64,000 nucleotides of DNA, taken from positions 868,001-932,000 of the forward strand of contig NZ_RYFW01000001.1 in the NCBI RefSeq assembly GCF_004138335.1. Direction: 5' to 3'. This DNA is from Peristeroidobacter agariperforans. Its GTDB lineage: Bacteria; Pseudomonadota; Gammaproteobacteria; Steroidobacterales; Steroidobacteraceae. Under the pieces are notes generated by a model that did not search any database, was not told the DNA's origin, and saw only the letters and a program-made list of their open reading frames with translations. This document shows positions 1-8,464 of the stretch, piece after piece (the stretch's first letter is position 1; the number at the start of each line of letters is the position of its first letter). The position numbers and the translations under genes were made by a program.

Positions 1-101
1 GGAAGTCTGACCCAGCCGAACCTTCGCCATATTACCCAACCAATGCACCAGCGGTAGTCATGGGCCGCCGGAACCGGCCCGGTGACAACTCATTTAGCGG
101 T

Positions 102-980
102 ATGAGCACGCTGCACCGCTATCTCGACCTCAACGGACTGAAAATCTTCTATCGAGAGGCGGGCCGGCGCGACGCGCCGGTGCTGCTGTTACCTCACGGT
201 TACCCGTGTTCCTCGTTCCAATATCGTCGCTTGCTGCCTGCGCTGGCCGACCGCTGGCGCCTGATTGCGCCCGACTATCCCGGGTTCGGATACAGCGAGA
301 CACCTGATACCAACGACTTCGATTACGGGTTCGGGGCATATGCGTCGTTTCTGGAGCAATTTGCAGGCGCGCTGGGGCTGACCCGTTACGCACTCTATTT
401 GCACGACTACGGTTCGTGGATAGGTTTGCGGCTCGCGATGCGTGCGCCGGCGCGAGTCGCGGCTCTGATCATCCAGAATGGCGATATCTACCAGGACGCG
501 ATGGGCCCGAAGTACGCTGCGATCAAGCGCTATTGGGATGATCCGTCGCCGACCAATCATGCCGTGCTGGAAGAGGCGGTCAGCGAACACGGCTTTCGCG
601 ATGAGCTCATCGGCGAGACCGACGAGCGGCACGCCGAGTCGATGCCGCCCGATCTGTGGAAACTGCACTGGCCGCTCATGAACACGCCAGTTCGACGCCG
701 GATATGCGTGCAGTTGATGGAGGCCATCGAGGCCAATGTCGTCGACTGGTTTCCGCGCTACCAGCAGTACCTGCGCGAGCACCGTCCGCCGACGTTGATC
801 GTCTGGGGTCCGCGCGACGGCTACATGCCGGAAGGGTCAGCCCGCGCCTATCTACGTGATCTGCCTGACGCGCAGTTGCACCTCACCGATGGCGGCCACT
901 GGCTGCTCGAGTCTCACTTCGAGACTGTGCTGCCATTGATCCGTGACTTTCTCGGTCGCGTGCACGCCGCTCGCAACTAG
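102..980 (+). CDS. alpha/beta-fold hydrolase with Asp nucleophile (haloalkane dehalogenase/epoxide hydrolase-like)
   Basis: Predicted cytoplasmic hydrolase of about 292 residues, no signal peptide. Seen: an oxyanion-type HGYP motif at residues 32-35, a nucleophile elbow HDYGS with Asp at about residue 102, an acidic segment WGPRDGYMP late in the protein, and a C-terminal GGHWLLE supplying the catalytic His. An Asp rather than Ser nucleophile is typical of haloalkane dehalogenases and epoxide hydrolases, so a covalent ester intermediate is expected; the substrate cannot be told from sequence. The ATG at 102 is preferred over one at 60 because family similarity begins there. The gene converges on the next one with a 4-base overlap of the 3' ends. 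Confidence 0.8.
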   Translation: MSTLHRYLDLNGLKIFYREAGRRDAPVLLLPHGYPCSSFQYRRLLPALADRWRLIAPDYPGFGYSETPDTNDFDYGFGAYASFLEQFAGALGLTRYALYLHDYGSWIGLRLAMRAPARVAALIIQNGDIYQDAMGPKYAAIKRYWDDPSPTNHAVLEEAVSEHGFRDELIGETDERHAESMPPDLWKLHWPLMNTPVRRRICVQLMEAIEANVVDWFPRYQQYLREHRPPTLIVWGPRDGYMPEGSARAYLRDLPDAQLHLTDGGHWLLESHFETVLPLIRDFLGRVHAARN

Positions 981-2116
981 GGCCGGAGCGGCACCAGGGT
1001 CGAGCCGCCTTCCACGAAATACGTGCCATTGCTGTTGGGGTCCGCCTTACGTTGGGCGCGCATGAGCCGGTACTGCGCTTCCTGCATTTTCAGCTGAGCG
1101 TCCTGCTGCTTCTCGATCGCCTGGCGCTGCTCGAACGACAGATAGGAGGAAAGCGCGTCGAGCATGTGCTGATTGCGCTTGCGTTGCGCCTCGATGTGAC
1201 GCTCCATGTTGGTGTCGTCGAAGCTGTCGGTGGTCATTACGCGTGCCGTGAGCGCAGGTGCGGCGCCGCGGCTCACGGCGGCCGCATATTCATTCGCCGC
1301 GGCCTGGCTCGCCTGCGCCTGGGCCTGCGCCAGTGCCTTGAGCATGGGCTTGCTCAAGTCCTCATCGAGCGGCATCCCGTTCGACGCGAGCGTTCTGCGC
1401 ACGTTTTCCAACTCGTAACGCACACCCATGGTGGACTGGTAGTCCTTCCATGCCTGCAGCTTGTCCTGGCCAAAGCGCGACGCTATCTCCGCTTCGCTCT
1501 TGCGCTGATTTTCTGCAGCCTGGTCCGCAATCTTGCGATGACGCTCCTGCATCGCTGCCTGATCGGCGGGATCGGCGCTGTCCAGCTCCCAGATCGGCTG
1601 CATCTGTTCGTTCGCTCGCATCTGCTGGTCGGCGAGCAGGTCGAAGAATTCATCCGCCTGCTGCGAATCCAGTCCGAGCTCTTGAATCACGCCTGGATAT
1701 TGCCGCGCGAAGTTGCCTCGCGTCTGTACACGCATGGCCTCGCGATACTCGGGATCCTGCATCAACTGCCGCTGACGCTCGCGATGCTCGCGCATCATGC
1801 GCATGCGGTCATCGCGACTCGGCGGACTCGGCGGCATCGACTGGCCGTTCACGGTGAAGACGCCGACGGTCTTCGGCGGCACTTTGGGTGGTGTGCCGAT
1901 GACTTCGCTCGGCTGCGGGGCGATGACTTCGGGCGGTAGATTGTTTTCGCGCGGCAGCGGCGCAGGCTCTGGTTGCTGCCGCCCCTGCAGCGTTGCGACC
2001 TGCGCTTTCAGATCTTCGATGGCGGCCTCGCCTTCCTTCAGCTGCTTCACCAAGTGCAGGCTCAACAGACCGAGGCCCACTGCCGAGGCCACCGAGATCA
2101 CTACGACTTTGCTCAT
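977..2116 (-). CDS. membrane-anchored coiled-coil protein of unknown function
   Basis: About 379 residues. An N-terminal hydrophobic segment (about residues 3-24) reads as a single membrane anchor or uncleaved signal. It is followed by a short coiled coil with EGEAAIEDLKAQV, a Pro-rich linker, and a long Gln/Arg/Glu/Ala-rich helical region that probably faces the periplasm. I do not recognise a family. It is the last gene of a three-gene minus-strand set, 37 bases after the DUF3014 gene, which is also bitopic. That context suggests an envelope role, perhaps structural or chaperone-like, but this is inference. Its stop overlaps the end of the convergent hydrolase gene. Confidence 0.7.
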   Translation of the reverse strand: MSKVVVISVASAVGLGLLSLHLVKQLKEGEAAIEDLKAQVATLQGRQQPEPAPLPRENNLPPEVIAPQPSEVIGTPPKVPPKTVGVFTVNGQSMPPSPPSRDDRMRMMREHRERQRQLMQDPEYREAMRVQTRGNFARQYPGVIQELGLDSQQADEFFDLLADQQMRANEQMQPIWELDSADPADQAAMQERHRKIADQAAENQRKSEAEIASRFGQDKLQAWKDYQSTMGVRYELENVRRTLASNGMPLDEDLSKPMLKALAQAQAQASQAAANEYAAAVSRGAAPALTARVMTTDSFDDTNMERHIEAQRKRNQHMLDALSSYLSFEQRQAIEKQQDAQLKMQEAQYRLMRAQRKADPNSNGTYFVEGGSTLVPLRP

Positions 2117-2153
2117 GACGACACTCCTGTCTTCAATGACGCTCGCCGATCAA

Positions 2154-2957
2154 TCAGTTCGCCGCAGCCTCCTGCTTGGCAATCGCCTGGCGTAACTCGC
2201 GCAGCTTATCCTTCACGATGGCCGCATTGGCGCTGCCCATGCGAATGAGCAATTTCTGCCCCGACGAAAGCTCTTCGAGCTGCGCGTCGGCGAACACGAA
2301 GTTGACGCTCGGCCGCTTGAGCTTGACCGGTCCCGGCACGTCCGGCGTCGCCAGCAGATGATCGATCACTTCGACCAACCGGTCGTTGAAATAGCCGTCG
2401 GGATAACCCAGCGACACGTACGCTTCCTGGAACAACGGGTAATACTGTTTGTAAAGCGTCGCGACCTGCGCCGTGTCGGTGTTCCTCAGGATCTTGATCA
2501 CCGGCTCGTAGCGCGCGTAGTTGCCGGGACCGAGCGTGAGCTCCTCGCCCTCGCCGGTGGCAATCAACTCACCGCCGATGGGCTTCACCGGCCACATCTG
2601 CACCGCCGTCTTCTTGCGAGGCATATTGTCGATGGTCACGACCGTGTGCCGGATGATGTTCTTCGGCACCAGGAACGGATCGAGCGCGCGACCGAACACA
2701 CCGCTCAACGACTCTTGCAACGAAGGATCGCTGTCAGCCAGCGGCGGCAACGGCTTCGGCGGCGTGGTTTCGCCCAATGGATTGCGCACCGGCGGCTCCG
2801 TCGACGCCGGCGGGGCGTCGGGCACCGTCACCGCGGGCGTCTGCTTCGCCTGCTCAGCCTGCCGATGCGAACGCCCGTAATACAACGCAGCCCCGATGGC
2901 CACCGCGACCACGGCGGGAATCGCCCAGTACAACCATTTCTTTTGTTCGTCTTCCAC
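2154..2957 (-). CDS. DUF3014 domain protein, bitopic membrane protein
   Basis: About 267 residues. One transmembrane helix lies near the N-terminus (about residues 8-27, ending in ALYYG), followed by a Pro/Thr-rich linker and a globular domain from about residue 70 to 260. Its conserved look (DPSLQESL, NYARYEPVIK, YPLFQEAYVSLGYPDG, VNFVFADAQLE) matches my memory of DUF3014, a proteobacterial family with no established function. The topology puts the domain in the periplasm. It lies between an exported methyltransferase-like protein (47-base gap upstream) and the coiled-coil anchor protein (37-base gap downstream), probably co-transcribed. Confidence 0.8.
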   Translation of the reverse strand: MEDEQKKWLYWAIPAVVAVAIGAALYYGRSHRQAEQAKQTPAVTVPDAPPASTEPPVRNPLGETTPPKPLPPLADSDPSLQESLSGVFGRALDPFLVPKNIIRHTVVTIDNMPRKKTAVQMWPVKPIGGELIATGEGEELTLGPGNYARYEPVIKILRNTDTAQVATLYKQYYPLFQEAYVSLGYPDGYFNDRLVEVIDHLLATPDVPGPVKLKRPSVNFVFADAQLEELSSGQKLLIRMGSANAAIVKDKLRELRQAIAKQEAAAN

Positions 2958-3004
2958 GCCTGGCTCCTCGCCGCCGTATTCGCTCAGTCAGTTCGCTGAC
3001 CGAG

Positions 3005-3814
3005 TCATTGCGGCTTCTGAAACTTGAGCAGAAAGTTGTCCGCCTCGCCGATCGCCTGGTACTTGGCGCGGTCCGTATCGCCCAGGGCCAGCGTCGGCGG
3101 CAATGTCCACACGCCCTTCGGATGATCCTTCGTGTCCTTGGGATTGCTCAGCAGCTCGGACTTGCCGGCCAGCTTGAAACCCGCCTTCTCCGCGAGCTCG
3201 ATCGTGTAGTCCTCGCGCACATAGCCGTTGGCGGCCTTGGGATCCTGCGGCTTGTCGGTGGCCGCGCGATGCTCCTCGACGACGAGGATGCCGCCCGGCT
3301 TGAGCGTCTTGTAGAACGACGCGAACGCCTGCTCGGCCGTGCCCTGGCCCATCCAGTTGTGCACGTTGCGGGCAGTGAACACCACGTCCGCCGATCCGGC
3401 CGGCGCAGGCTCGAACTTACCGCCGCCGAAATCGCCGATCTTCACGTTGCCGTAGCGCGCCTTGTCGCTGTCGAGCTTTTTCTGCCAGGTGTCGGCAGAG
3501 GCTGCGGCCCGCTCACTGGCGGTACGCGGTGTGATGGCCGTGTAATAAGTGCCCTTGTCGTGCAGGTACGGCGCAAGGATTTCCGTCCAATAGCCGCCGC
3601 CCGGGGAAATTTCGACCACGGTCATGGTGGGCTTCACGCCGATGAACTCGAGCACCTGTTGCGGTTTGCGAGCCTGATCGCGCGCCACGAAATTCGGCGA
3701 ACGGTGCTCGGACGCAACTGCCTTGGCCAAAGCCTCGTCCTTGGCGAAGGCTCCCGTCAGCGGCAGCGCGCAGGCAACGGCGGCGACGGTGGCGAGTAAC
3801 GGCGATGAACGCAT
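3005..3814 (-). CDS. exported class I SAM-dependent methyltransferase-like protein
   Basis: About 269 residues. The first 24 residues form a clear signal peptide ending in LTGAFA/KDEA, so the product should reach the periplasm. The rest is a Rossmann methyltransferase domain: VVEISPGGGYWTEIL (about residues 61-75) is the SAM-binding glycine loop, and DVVFTARNVHNW and LKPGGILVVEEH are later strands typical of the fold. It resembles the COG4798 type of predicted methyltransferases, which are often annotated with signal peptides. How SAM would be supplied outside the cytoplasm is unclear. First gene of the minus-strand operon with DUF3014; divergent from the next hydrolase gene. Confidence 0.8.
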   Translation of the reverse strand: MRSSPLLATVAAVACALPLTGAFAKDEALAKAVASEHRSPNFVARDQARKPQQVLEFIGVKPTMTVVEISPGGGYWTEILAPYLHDKGTYYTAITPRTASERAAASADTWQKKLDSDKARYGNVKIGDFGGGKFEPAPAGSADVVFTARNVHNWMGQGTAEQAFASFYKTLKPGGILVVEEHRAATDKPQDPKAANGYVREDYTIELAEKAGFKLAGKSELLSNPKDTKDHPKGVWTLPPTLALGDTDRAKYQAIGEADNFLLKFQKPQ

Positions 3815-3978
3815 GACGTAACTCCAGGGGGTCGTTGGGATAGTTGTTGATGCGAATGTAACAGACCGTCAGGGGCGCACACAGGTTCCCGGACGTGGGC
3901 AGGGGCCCTGGCAGCGCGGGACGCGCGACGCGGCCTCGTCTACCATTGCCGCCCGTGATCGTTCACCCCGGGAAATCG

Positions 3979-5460
3979 ATGTCGGCGATTCATAAGCGCT
4001 TGCGCACTCTGGCGTTATGGGGCCTGGCGCCTTTGACCTTTTGCAGCGCATTCCAAGCTCATGGCGCGGGCTTGGAGCTCGAAGATTGCCGGCTGCAGAG
4101 TGAGATTGCCGGTGGCGGCGTCGCGGCTCGCTGTGGCTGGCTGTCGGTGCCGGAGAATCGCGAGAATCCGTCGGGCAAGCAGCTTCGGCTGCACGTCGCG
4201 GTGGTTCGCTCGCTGCGTACCGAGGCTGCGGGCGATCCACTGTTCGTGCTGAGTGGCGGACCCGGCCAGGCGGCGAGCGATTTCTATATCTCCATTGCCC
4301 CTGCCTTAGCGCGAATCCGGCGCGATCGTGACATCGTGATCGTCGATCAACGCGGCACGGGACGATCGAATCGTCTCGATTGCACGTTTCCCGACGAGAG
4401 CGATATCACCTTCAGCGATCCGCAGCAGCTGCGCGAGCTGACCCGTTCGTGTCTCGCCCGATTGCCAGGCGACCCACGTTACTACACGACCAGTGTCGCT
4501 GTGCGCGATCTCGACGATGTTCGCGCGGCGCTGGGTTATCAAAGGCTGGATTTGTACGGTGTTTCGTATGGCACGCGAGTGGCGCAGCACTACATGCGGC
4601 GTTATCCGCAACGAGTGCGCGTTGCCATTCTCGATGGCGTCGTGCCGCCGCAATTGCCGCTGGGACCGGATGTCGCACTCGATGCGCAAGCCGCTATCGA
4701 CAGCGCGTTCGCCCGCTGCGATTCGAACGTGGACTGCAAGCGCACCTTTCCAAACATTGCGGGCACATTCGCGACGCTGCGCACTCGCGTGCTCGAGAAG
4801 CCGGTTTCGCTTTCCATCCCGGACCCGCTGAGCGCCGAGCCCACGAACGCGCAGCTTGGCGCTGCTGAGCTGAGTGCCGCCGTTCGACTGCTGAGCTACT
4901 CCGACGAGACCTTGTCGACGCTGCCGCTGCTCATCCACGAGGCCGAGCTCGGACAGCCGCAAGGGTTGGCTGCGCAGTATCTGATGATCAAGCGAAGCCT
5001 CGACACGCAGATCGCCAACGGCATGCACTTCGCGGTGGTCTGCAGCGAGGACGCGCCACGCTGGCACGAGCACCCTGTTTCGGACGCCGAGCTCGCCAAA
5101 ACCTACATCGGCGAGACGTTCATGCAGGCAATGCGGACGATTTGCGAACAATGGCCTCGCGGCCCGGTCGATGAGGAATTCAGCAAGCCCCTGCAGAGCG
5201 CGATTCCGACGTTGGTGCTGTCCGGCGGCAACGATCCTGTGACCCCGGCGCGCTACGGCGAGCAAGTCGTGGCAGGGTTGAAGAATGCCAGGCATCTGGT
5301 GCTCGACGGACAGGGTCATGGGCAGATCGCCGTAGGCTGCATGCCGCGCGTCGTCGCCAACTTCATCGCCGCCGGCAATGTGAAATCGCTGGACGATGAG
5401 TGCCTGAAGACCGTCGCCCCCGCTCCCTTCCTGCTGTCACGCTCGGCGCCCGCTCCATGA
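3979..5460 (+). CDS. secreted alpha/beta hydrolase with TAP-like C-terminus (proline iminopeptidase-like)
   Basis: About 493 residues from the ATG at 3979; the longer reading frame start at 3895 is rejected because a signal peptide (about residues 1-30, ending AHGA) begins at 3979. Motifs seen: GGPG at 93-96 (oxyanion loop), DQRGTG at 123-128, nucleophile elbow GVSYG with Ser at about 196, SGGNDPVTP (Asp) and GQGHGQ (His) near the C-terminus. The layout matches S33 peptidases and tripeptidyl aminopeptidase-like (TAP) hydrolases. Its stop overlaps the start of the downstream ABC ATPase gene (ATGA at 5457-5460), implying translational coupling and perhaps a shared peptide- or drug-related role. 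Confidence 0.85.
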   Translation: MSAIHKRLRTLALWGLAPLTFCSAFQAHGAGLELEDCRLQSEIAGGGVAARCGWLSVPENRENPSGKQLRLHVAVVRSLRTEAAGDPLFVLSGGPGQAASDFYISIAPALARIRRDRDIVIVDQRGTGRSNRLDCTFPDESDITFSDPQQLRELTRSCLARLPGDPRYYTTSVAVRDLDDVRAALGYQRLDLYGVSYGTRVAQHYMRRYPQRVRVAILDGVVPPQLPLGPDVALDAQAAIDSAFARCDSNVDCKRTFPNIAGTFATLRTRVLEKPVSLSIPDPLSAEPTNAQLGAAELSAAVRLLSYSDETLSTLPLLIHEAELGQPQGLAAQYLMIKRSLDTQIANGMHFAVVCSEDAPRWHEHPVSDAELAKTYIGETFMQAMRTICEQWPRGPVDEEFSKPLQSAIPTLVLSGGNDPVTPARYGEQVVAGLKNARHLVLDGQGHGQIAVGCMPRVVANFIAAGNVKSLDDECLKTVAPAPFLLSRSAPAP

Positions 5461-6185
5461 TTGAAGTCGACGGATTGAAAAAGCGCTTCGGCGCGGTGCA
5501 GGCGTTGCAGGATGTTTCATTCTCGGCCGGCGACGGCAAGATCACCGGCCTGCTCGGCCACAACGGCGCCGGCAAATCCACGACGCTGCGCATCCTGAGC
5601 ACGGTGATTCGTGCTAACGAAGGTCGTGCGTTGATCGATGGCCACGACTGCAGCACCGACCCGTTGGCGGTACGCCGCTCGCTCGGCGTGTTGCCGCACG
5701 CGAGCGGGCTGTATGCGCATCTGAGCGGCCGCGAGAACATTCGCTACTACGGCGAGCTGCACGGATTGCGCGGCGCTGAATTGAATCGCTCCATCGATCA
5801 GCTGATCGAGCGTCTCGCCTTAGGCGCAGTCGCCGAACGGCGCGCCAAAGGCTACTCGCAAGGCGAGCGGCTCAAAGTCGGACTGGCGCGTGCACTGATT
5901 CATCGACCACAGACCATCATTCTGGATGAGCCGACTAACGGCCTCGACGTCAATGCCGTGCGCATGTTGCGCGAACTGATTCGGGAGCTGCGCGAGTCGG
6001 GCCGCTGCGTGCTGTTCTCCAGTCACGTCATGCAAGAAGTCGCGGCCTTGTGCGACGACATCGTGATCATCTCGCACGGCCGCGTCGTCGTACGAGGCAC
6101 GCCGGCGGAAATTCTCAAAGCTACCGGCGCTCCGGACCTGGAAGAAGCGTTCGTGCGCGCTGCCGATCAAGGCGAGGTGGCGTGA
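5457..6185 (+). CDS. natA: ABC transporter ATP-binding protein, NatA-type
   Basis: About 242 residues. Walker A is GHNGAGKST (about residues 34-42), the family-typical signature loop is SQGERLKVGLARAL, Walker B is IILDEPTNGLD, and the H-loop His is in SSHVMQE. The sequence resembles NatA/CcmA/DrrA-type exporters that pair with a separate permease. The start ATG overlaps the stop of the preceding hydrolase, and its stop TGA overlaps the permease start (TGATG at 6183-6187), so the three genes look translationally coupled. Substrate unknown; sodium export is known for the name-giving NatAB but cannot be assumed. Confidence 0.88.
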   Translation: MIEVDGLKKRFGAVQALQDVSFSAGDGKITGLLGHNGAGKSTTLRILSTVIRANEGRALIDGHDCSTDPLAVRRSLGVLPHASGLYAHLSGRENIRYYGELHGLRGAELNRSIDQLIERLALGAVAERRAKGYSQGERLKVGLARALIHRPQTIILDEPTNGLDVNAVRMLRELIRELRESGRCVLFSSHVMQEVAALCDDIVIISHGRVVVRGTPAEILKATGAPDLEEAFVRAADQGEVA

Positions 6186-7363
6186 TGGGCGCGATGTGGA
6201 CTGTGTTCCGCAAGGAAGTGCTGGAGAACCTGCGCGACCGTCGCGTGATCGTCTCGGCCTTCTTCTTTGGCGTGCTGCTCGCGCCGGTGATCTTTGGCCT
6301 GACGACGACGATGGTGTCGAAACGCGCCGTCGCGAATCAAGACAAGCCGCTGAACCTGCCCATCGCCGGCGCGACGCACGCGCCGAATCTCGTGCAGTTC
6401 CTGCGTGAGAACGGCGTGAAGACTGAAGACGTGGAGCTCACGAGCGATCAGGCGATGGATGCGGTGCGCTCGGGACAGCAGGACATGGTCCTGCTCATCG
6501 GCGAGGACTATGGCAAGGCTTTGCAGGTCGGGGAGTCGGCGCCGTTGTCATTAGTCGTCGATACCTCGAACAGCAATACGTCGCCAAGTGCGGATCGCGC
6601 ACGGCAGTTGCTCAGCGCGTATGGGCATCAGCTAGCGGTGTTGAGATTGATGGTTCGAGGCATCAATCCCACGGTGATCGACCCGGTGGGTGTTCACACG
6701 TTGGACGTGGCCACGCCGGCGGGGCGGTCGCTGCTGATCCTTGGCATGATGACTTACTTCTGTTTCATGTCGATGCTGGTGGGCGGCTTCTATCTGGCAA
6801 TCGATACCACCGCGGGTGAACGCGAGCGCGGCTCGCTGGAGCCGCTGCTGACTCTGCCCGTGAGTCGCTCGCAATTGATCGTCGGCAAGATGCTCGCGAC
6901 ATCGGCTTTCATGTCGGTCTCGCTGTTGCTGACGCTCGCGACGTTTGGCGTCGTGCTCACCTTCATTCCACTGGAAGCGCTGGGAATGTCGGCCAACTTC
7001 GGGCCGCGAGTCATCCTGGCCATCTTCGCCATCATGATCACGTTCGTGCCCATGGGGGCGGGCCTGATGACAGTCGTCGCGTCATTCACCAGGAGCAATC
7101 GCGAGGCGCAGTCATGGCTGTCGGTCGTGATGATTTTCCCGATCGCCCCGATCATGTTCGCGGTCGTAACTGGCACGAAGCCCAGCGCCGGGTTGATGGC
7201 TGTGCCGAGCCTGAGCCAGCACCTGATCGCGACCAGCTTGATGCGCGGGGATTCGATCCCGGCGCTACATGTTTTGATTTGCGCCGGGACGACGTTGGCA
7301 CTGGGGGCGCTGCTCGTCGCTGTCGCGATCAAGCTTTATCAGCGTGAAGCTATTTTGGGATGA
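6185..7363 (+). CDS. natB: ABC transporter permease, NatB-type (ABC-2 family)
   Basis: About 392 residues from the ATG at 6185; the longer frame upstream lies inside the ATPase gene. One transmembrane helix near the N-terminus (SAFFFGVLLAPVIFG) is followed by a large extracytoplasmic domain of roughly 150 residues and then a cluster of about five helices (ILGMMTYFCFMSMLVGGFYL and later). The motif TAGERERGSLEPLLTLPVSR is characteristic of ABC-2 permeases. It forms a transporter with the preceding ATPase, with which it shares a 1-base overlap. The export direction is inferred from the family. Confidence 0.88.
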   Translation: MGAMWTVFRKEVLENLRDRRVIVSAFFFGVLLAPVIFGLTTTMVSKRAVANQDKPLNLPIAGATHAPNLVQFLRENGVKTEDVELTSDQAMDAVRSGQQDMVLLIGEDYGKALQVGESAPLSLVVDTSNSNTSPSADRARQLLSAYGHQLAVLRLMVRGINPTVIDPVGVHTLDVATPAGRSLLILGMMTYFCFMSMLVGGFYLAIDTTAGERERGSLEPLLTLPVSRSQLIVGKMLATSAFMSVSLLLTLATFGVVLTFIPLEALGMSANFGPRVILAIFAIMITFVPMGAGLMTVVASFTRSNREAQSWLSVVMIFPIAPIMFAVVTGTKPSAGLMAVPSLSQHLIATSLMRGDSIPALHVLICAGTTLALGALLVAVAIKLYQREAILG

Positions 7364-7377
7364 CAGCCGGCGACGCC

Positions 7378-7731
7378 TCATGCGGGCGTCTGCTGGTGCA
7401 CCACCAGCTGCCAGGCTCCGTCGTGTACGTAAGTACTGCTGATCAGTGCGACGTACGGCTCGCTCCCCTTTCGCTGCGCGCTCGCCTTGTAGACCAAGGT
7501 CGCCGCGTTCGCTGCGAGCGGAATTATCGCCGGGTTCTCTATCTGAAATGAATCCCAGGGCTGCGCGCCGAGAGATTCAAGAATGCGCTCTCGCCCGACG
7601 ATACGCATGCCACCTGGGAACAACATGACCGCGTCCTCGCGCAGGACGGACGCATAGAACTTCTTGCCAGCATCGCCTGCCGTCGACAGAGCGCGCCATC
7701 CCCGCTCCTCGAGTTCGATCAGTTCGTGCAT
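7378..7731 (-). CDS. SnoaL/DUF4440-like protein (NTF2 fold)
   Basis: About 117 residues from the ATG at 7731, which has a GAGAGA ribosome-binding site about 9 bases upstream; a longer start at 7833 would add 34 residues without family features. The pattern ELEERGWRAL, AVMLFPGGMRIVGRERIL, PWDSFQIENPAIIPL and AWQLVVHQQTPA is typical of small NTF2-fold proteins of the nuclear transport factor 2/DUF4440 group. These are often ligand-binding or isomerase-like, and no specific role can be assigned. It converges on natB with a 14-base gap. Confidence 0.75.
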   Translation of the reverse strand: MHELIELEERGWRALSTAGDAGKKFYASVLREDAVMLFPGGMRIVGRERILESLGAQPWDSFQIENPAIIPLAANAATLVYKASAQRKGSEPYVALISSTYVHDGAWQLVVHQQTPA

Positions 7732-7861
7732 CTCATTCACTGGAAATCTCTCCAATGTTGCGTCGGTCGTGTTGATGTCGAGCCGACGATCCGACCACTC
7801 AACGTCGAGCTCGAGTGGCCTATCGGCGGACACCCTATCAGCACAAGCGAATAGAAGGCAG

Positions 7862-8464
7862 TCATCCCACCGAATCGCTGCGCCGTGGCCTGAACATCCA
7901 GACTAGATCTTCCCACTGCGGTCTTTCATACGATTGCAGGTCAGCGAACTGCCCAAGGGCCTCGATCGCCTCTGCTTCGGACTTCGGTTTGGGAAAGAGG
8001 TTGTCCGGGAGCACACTGAGCCCGACGAACCGGCCTTCAATATCCAGCGCAGACGTCACTGCGCGAAGCGTCTTTCCGTCGAGGTCTTCGAGATCTGCCA
8101 GAAAGCTGCCGCGGACACGAAAACGATCAGCCTGCGATCGCTGGAACGATAGCTCGAGGCGTGAGAGCGACTGGTGCTGTCCGAAGAAGTACAACGAAGC
8201 CTCGACTGCTAGAGGACCGACGCAGCTTTCAAGCGACAGTCCATGAATCTCCTGCCAACTGCGAACGGGCCACGTTATCCAGTCGCAAAGTAGCGTACAC
8301 GGCCAGCCCTCGTCACGTTCTTCACCCTCCGGTGAGGCTGATATTGGCGCAAAGCCGATCGTGCAGGACCAGTAAATGCCGCGAGGCACGCCCACACTCG
8401 GGTTCTCGAACAGGTGCCCACTGATCTCCGCCGTCTCCGCTTCGAACGTTGGTACTGCAGGCAT
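7862..8464 (-). CDS. hypothetical protein
   Basis: About 200 residues from the ATG at 8464, chosen because AAAGGTGT lies about 8 bases before it; an alternative start is at 8479. The protein has no signal peptide or membrane segment. It is rich in Trp and aromatic residues (RGIYWSCTIGFAPI, WPCTLLCDWITWPVRSWQEI) and acidic overall, which suggests a small soluble globular protein. I do not recognise the family. It is followed after a gap of about 130 bases by the NTF2-like gene on the same strand, and upstream lies a long region without intact genes. Confidence 0.55.
   Translation of the reverse strand: MPAVPTFEAETAEISGHLFENPSVGVPRGIYWSCTIGFAPISASPEGEERDEGWPCTLLCDWITWPVRSWQEIHGLSLESCVGPLAVEASLYFFGQHQSLSRLELSFQRSQADRFRVRGSFLADLEDLDGKTLRAVTSALDIEGRFVGLSVLPDNLFPKPKSEAEAIEALGQFADLQSYERPQWEDLVWMFRPRRSDSVG

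Noticed and set aside
7372-7390. 6-bp stem at the end of natB
   Set aside because: Short, with a 7-base loop, and it overlaps the end of the convergent NTF2-like gene; too weak to call a terminator.
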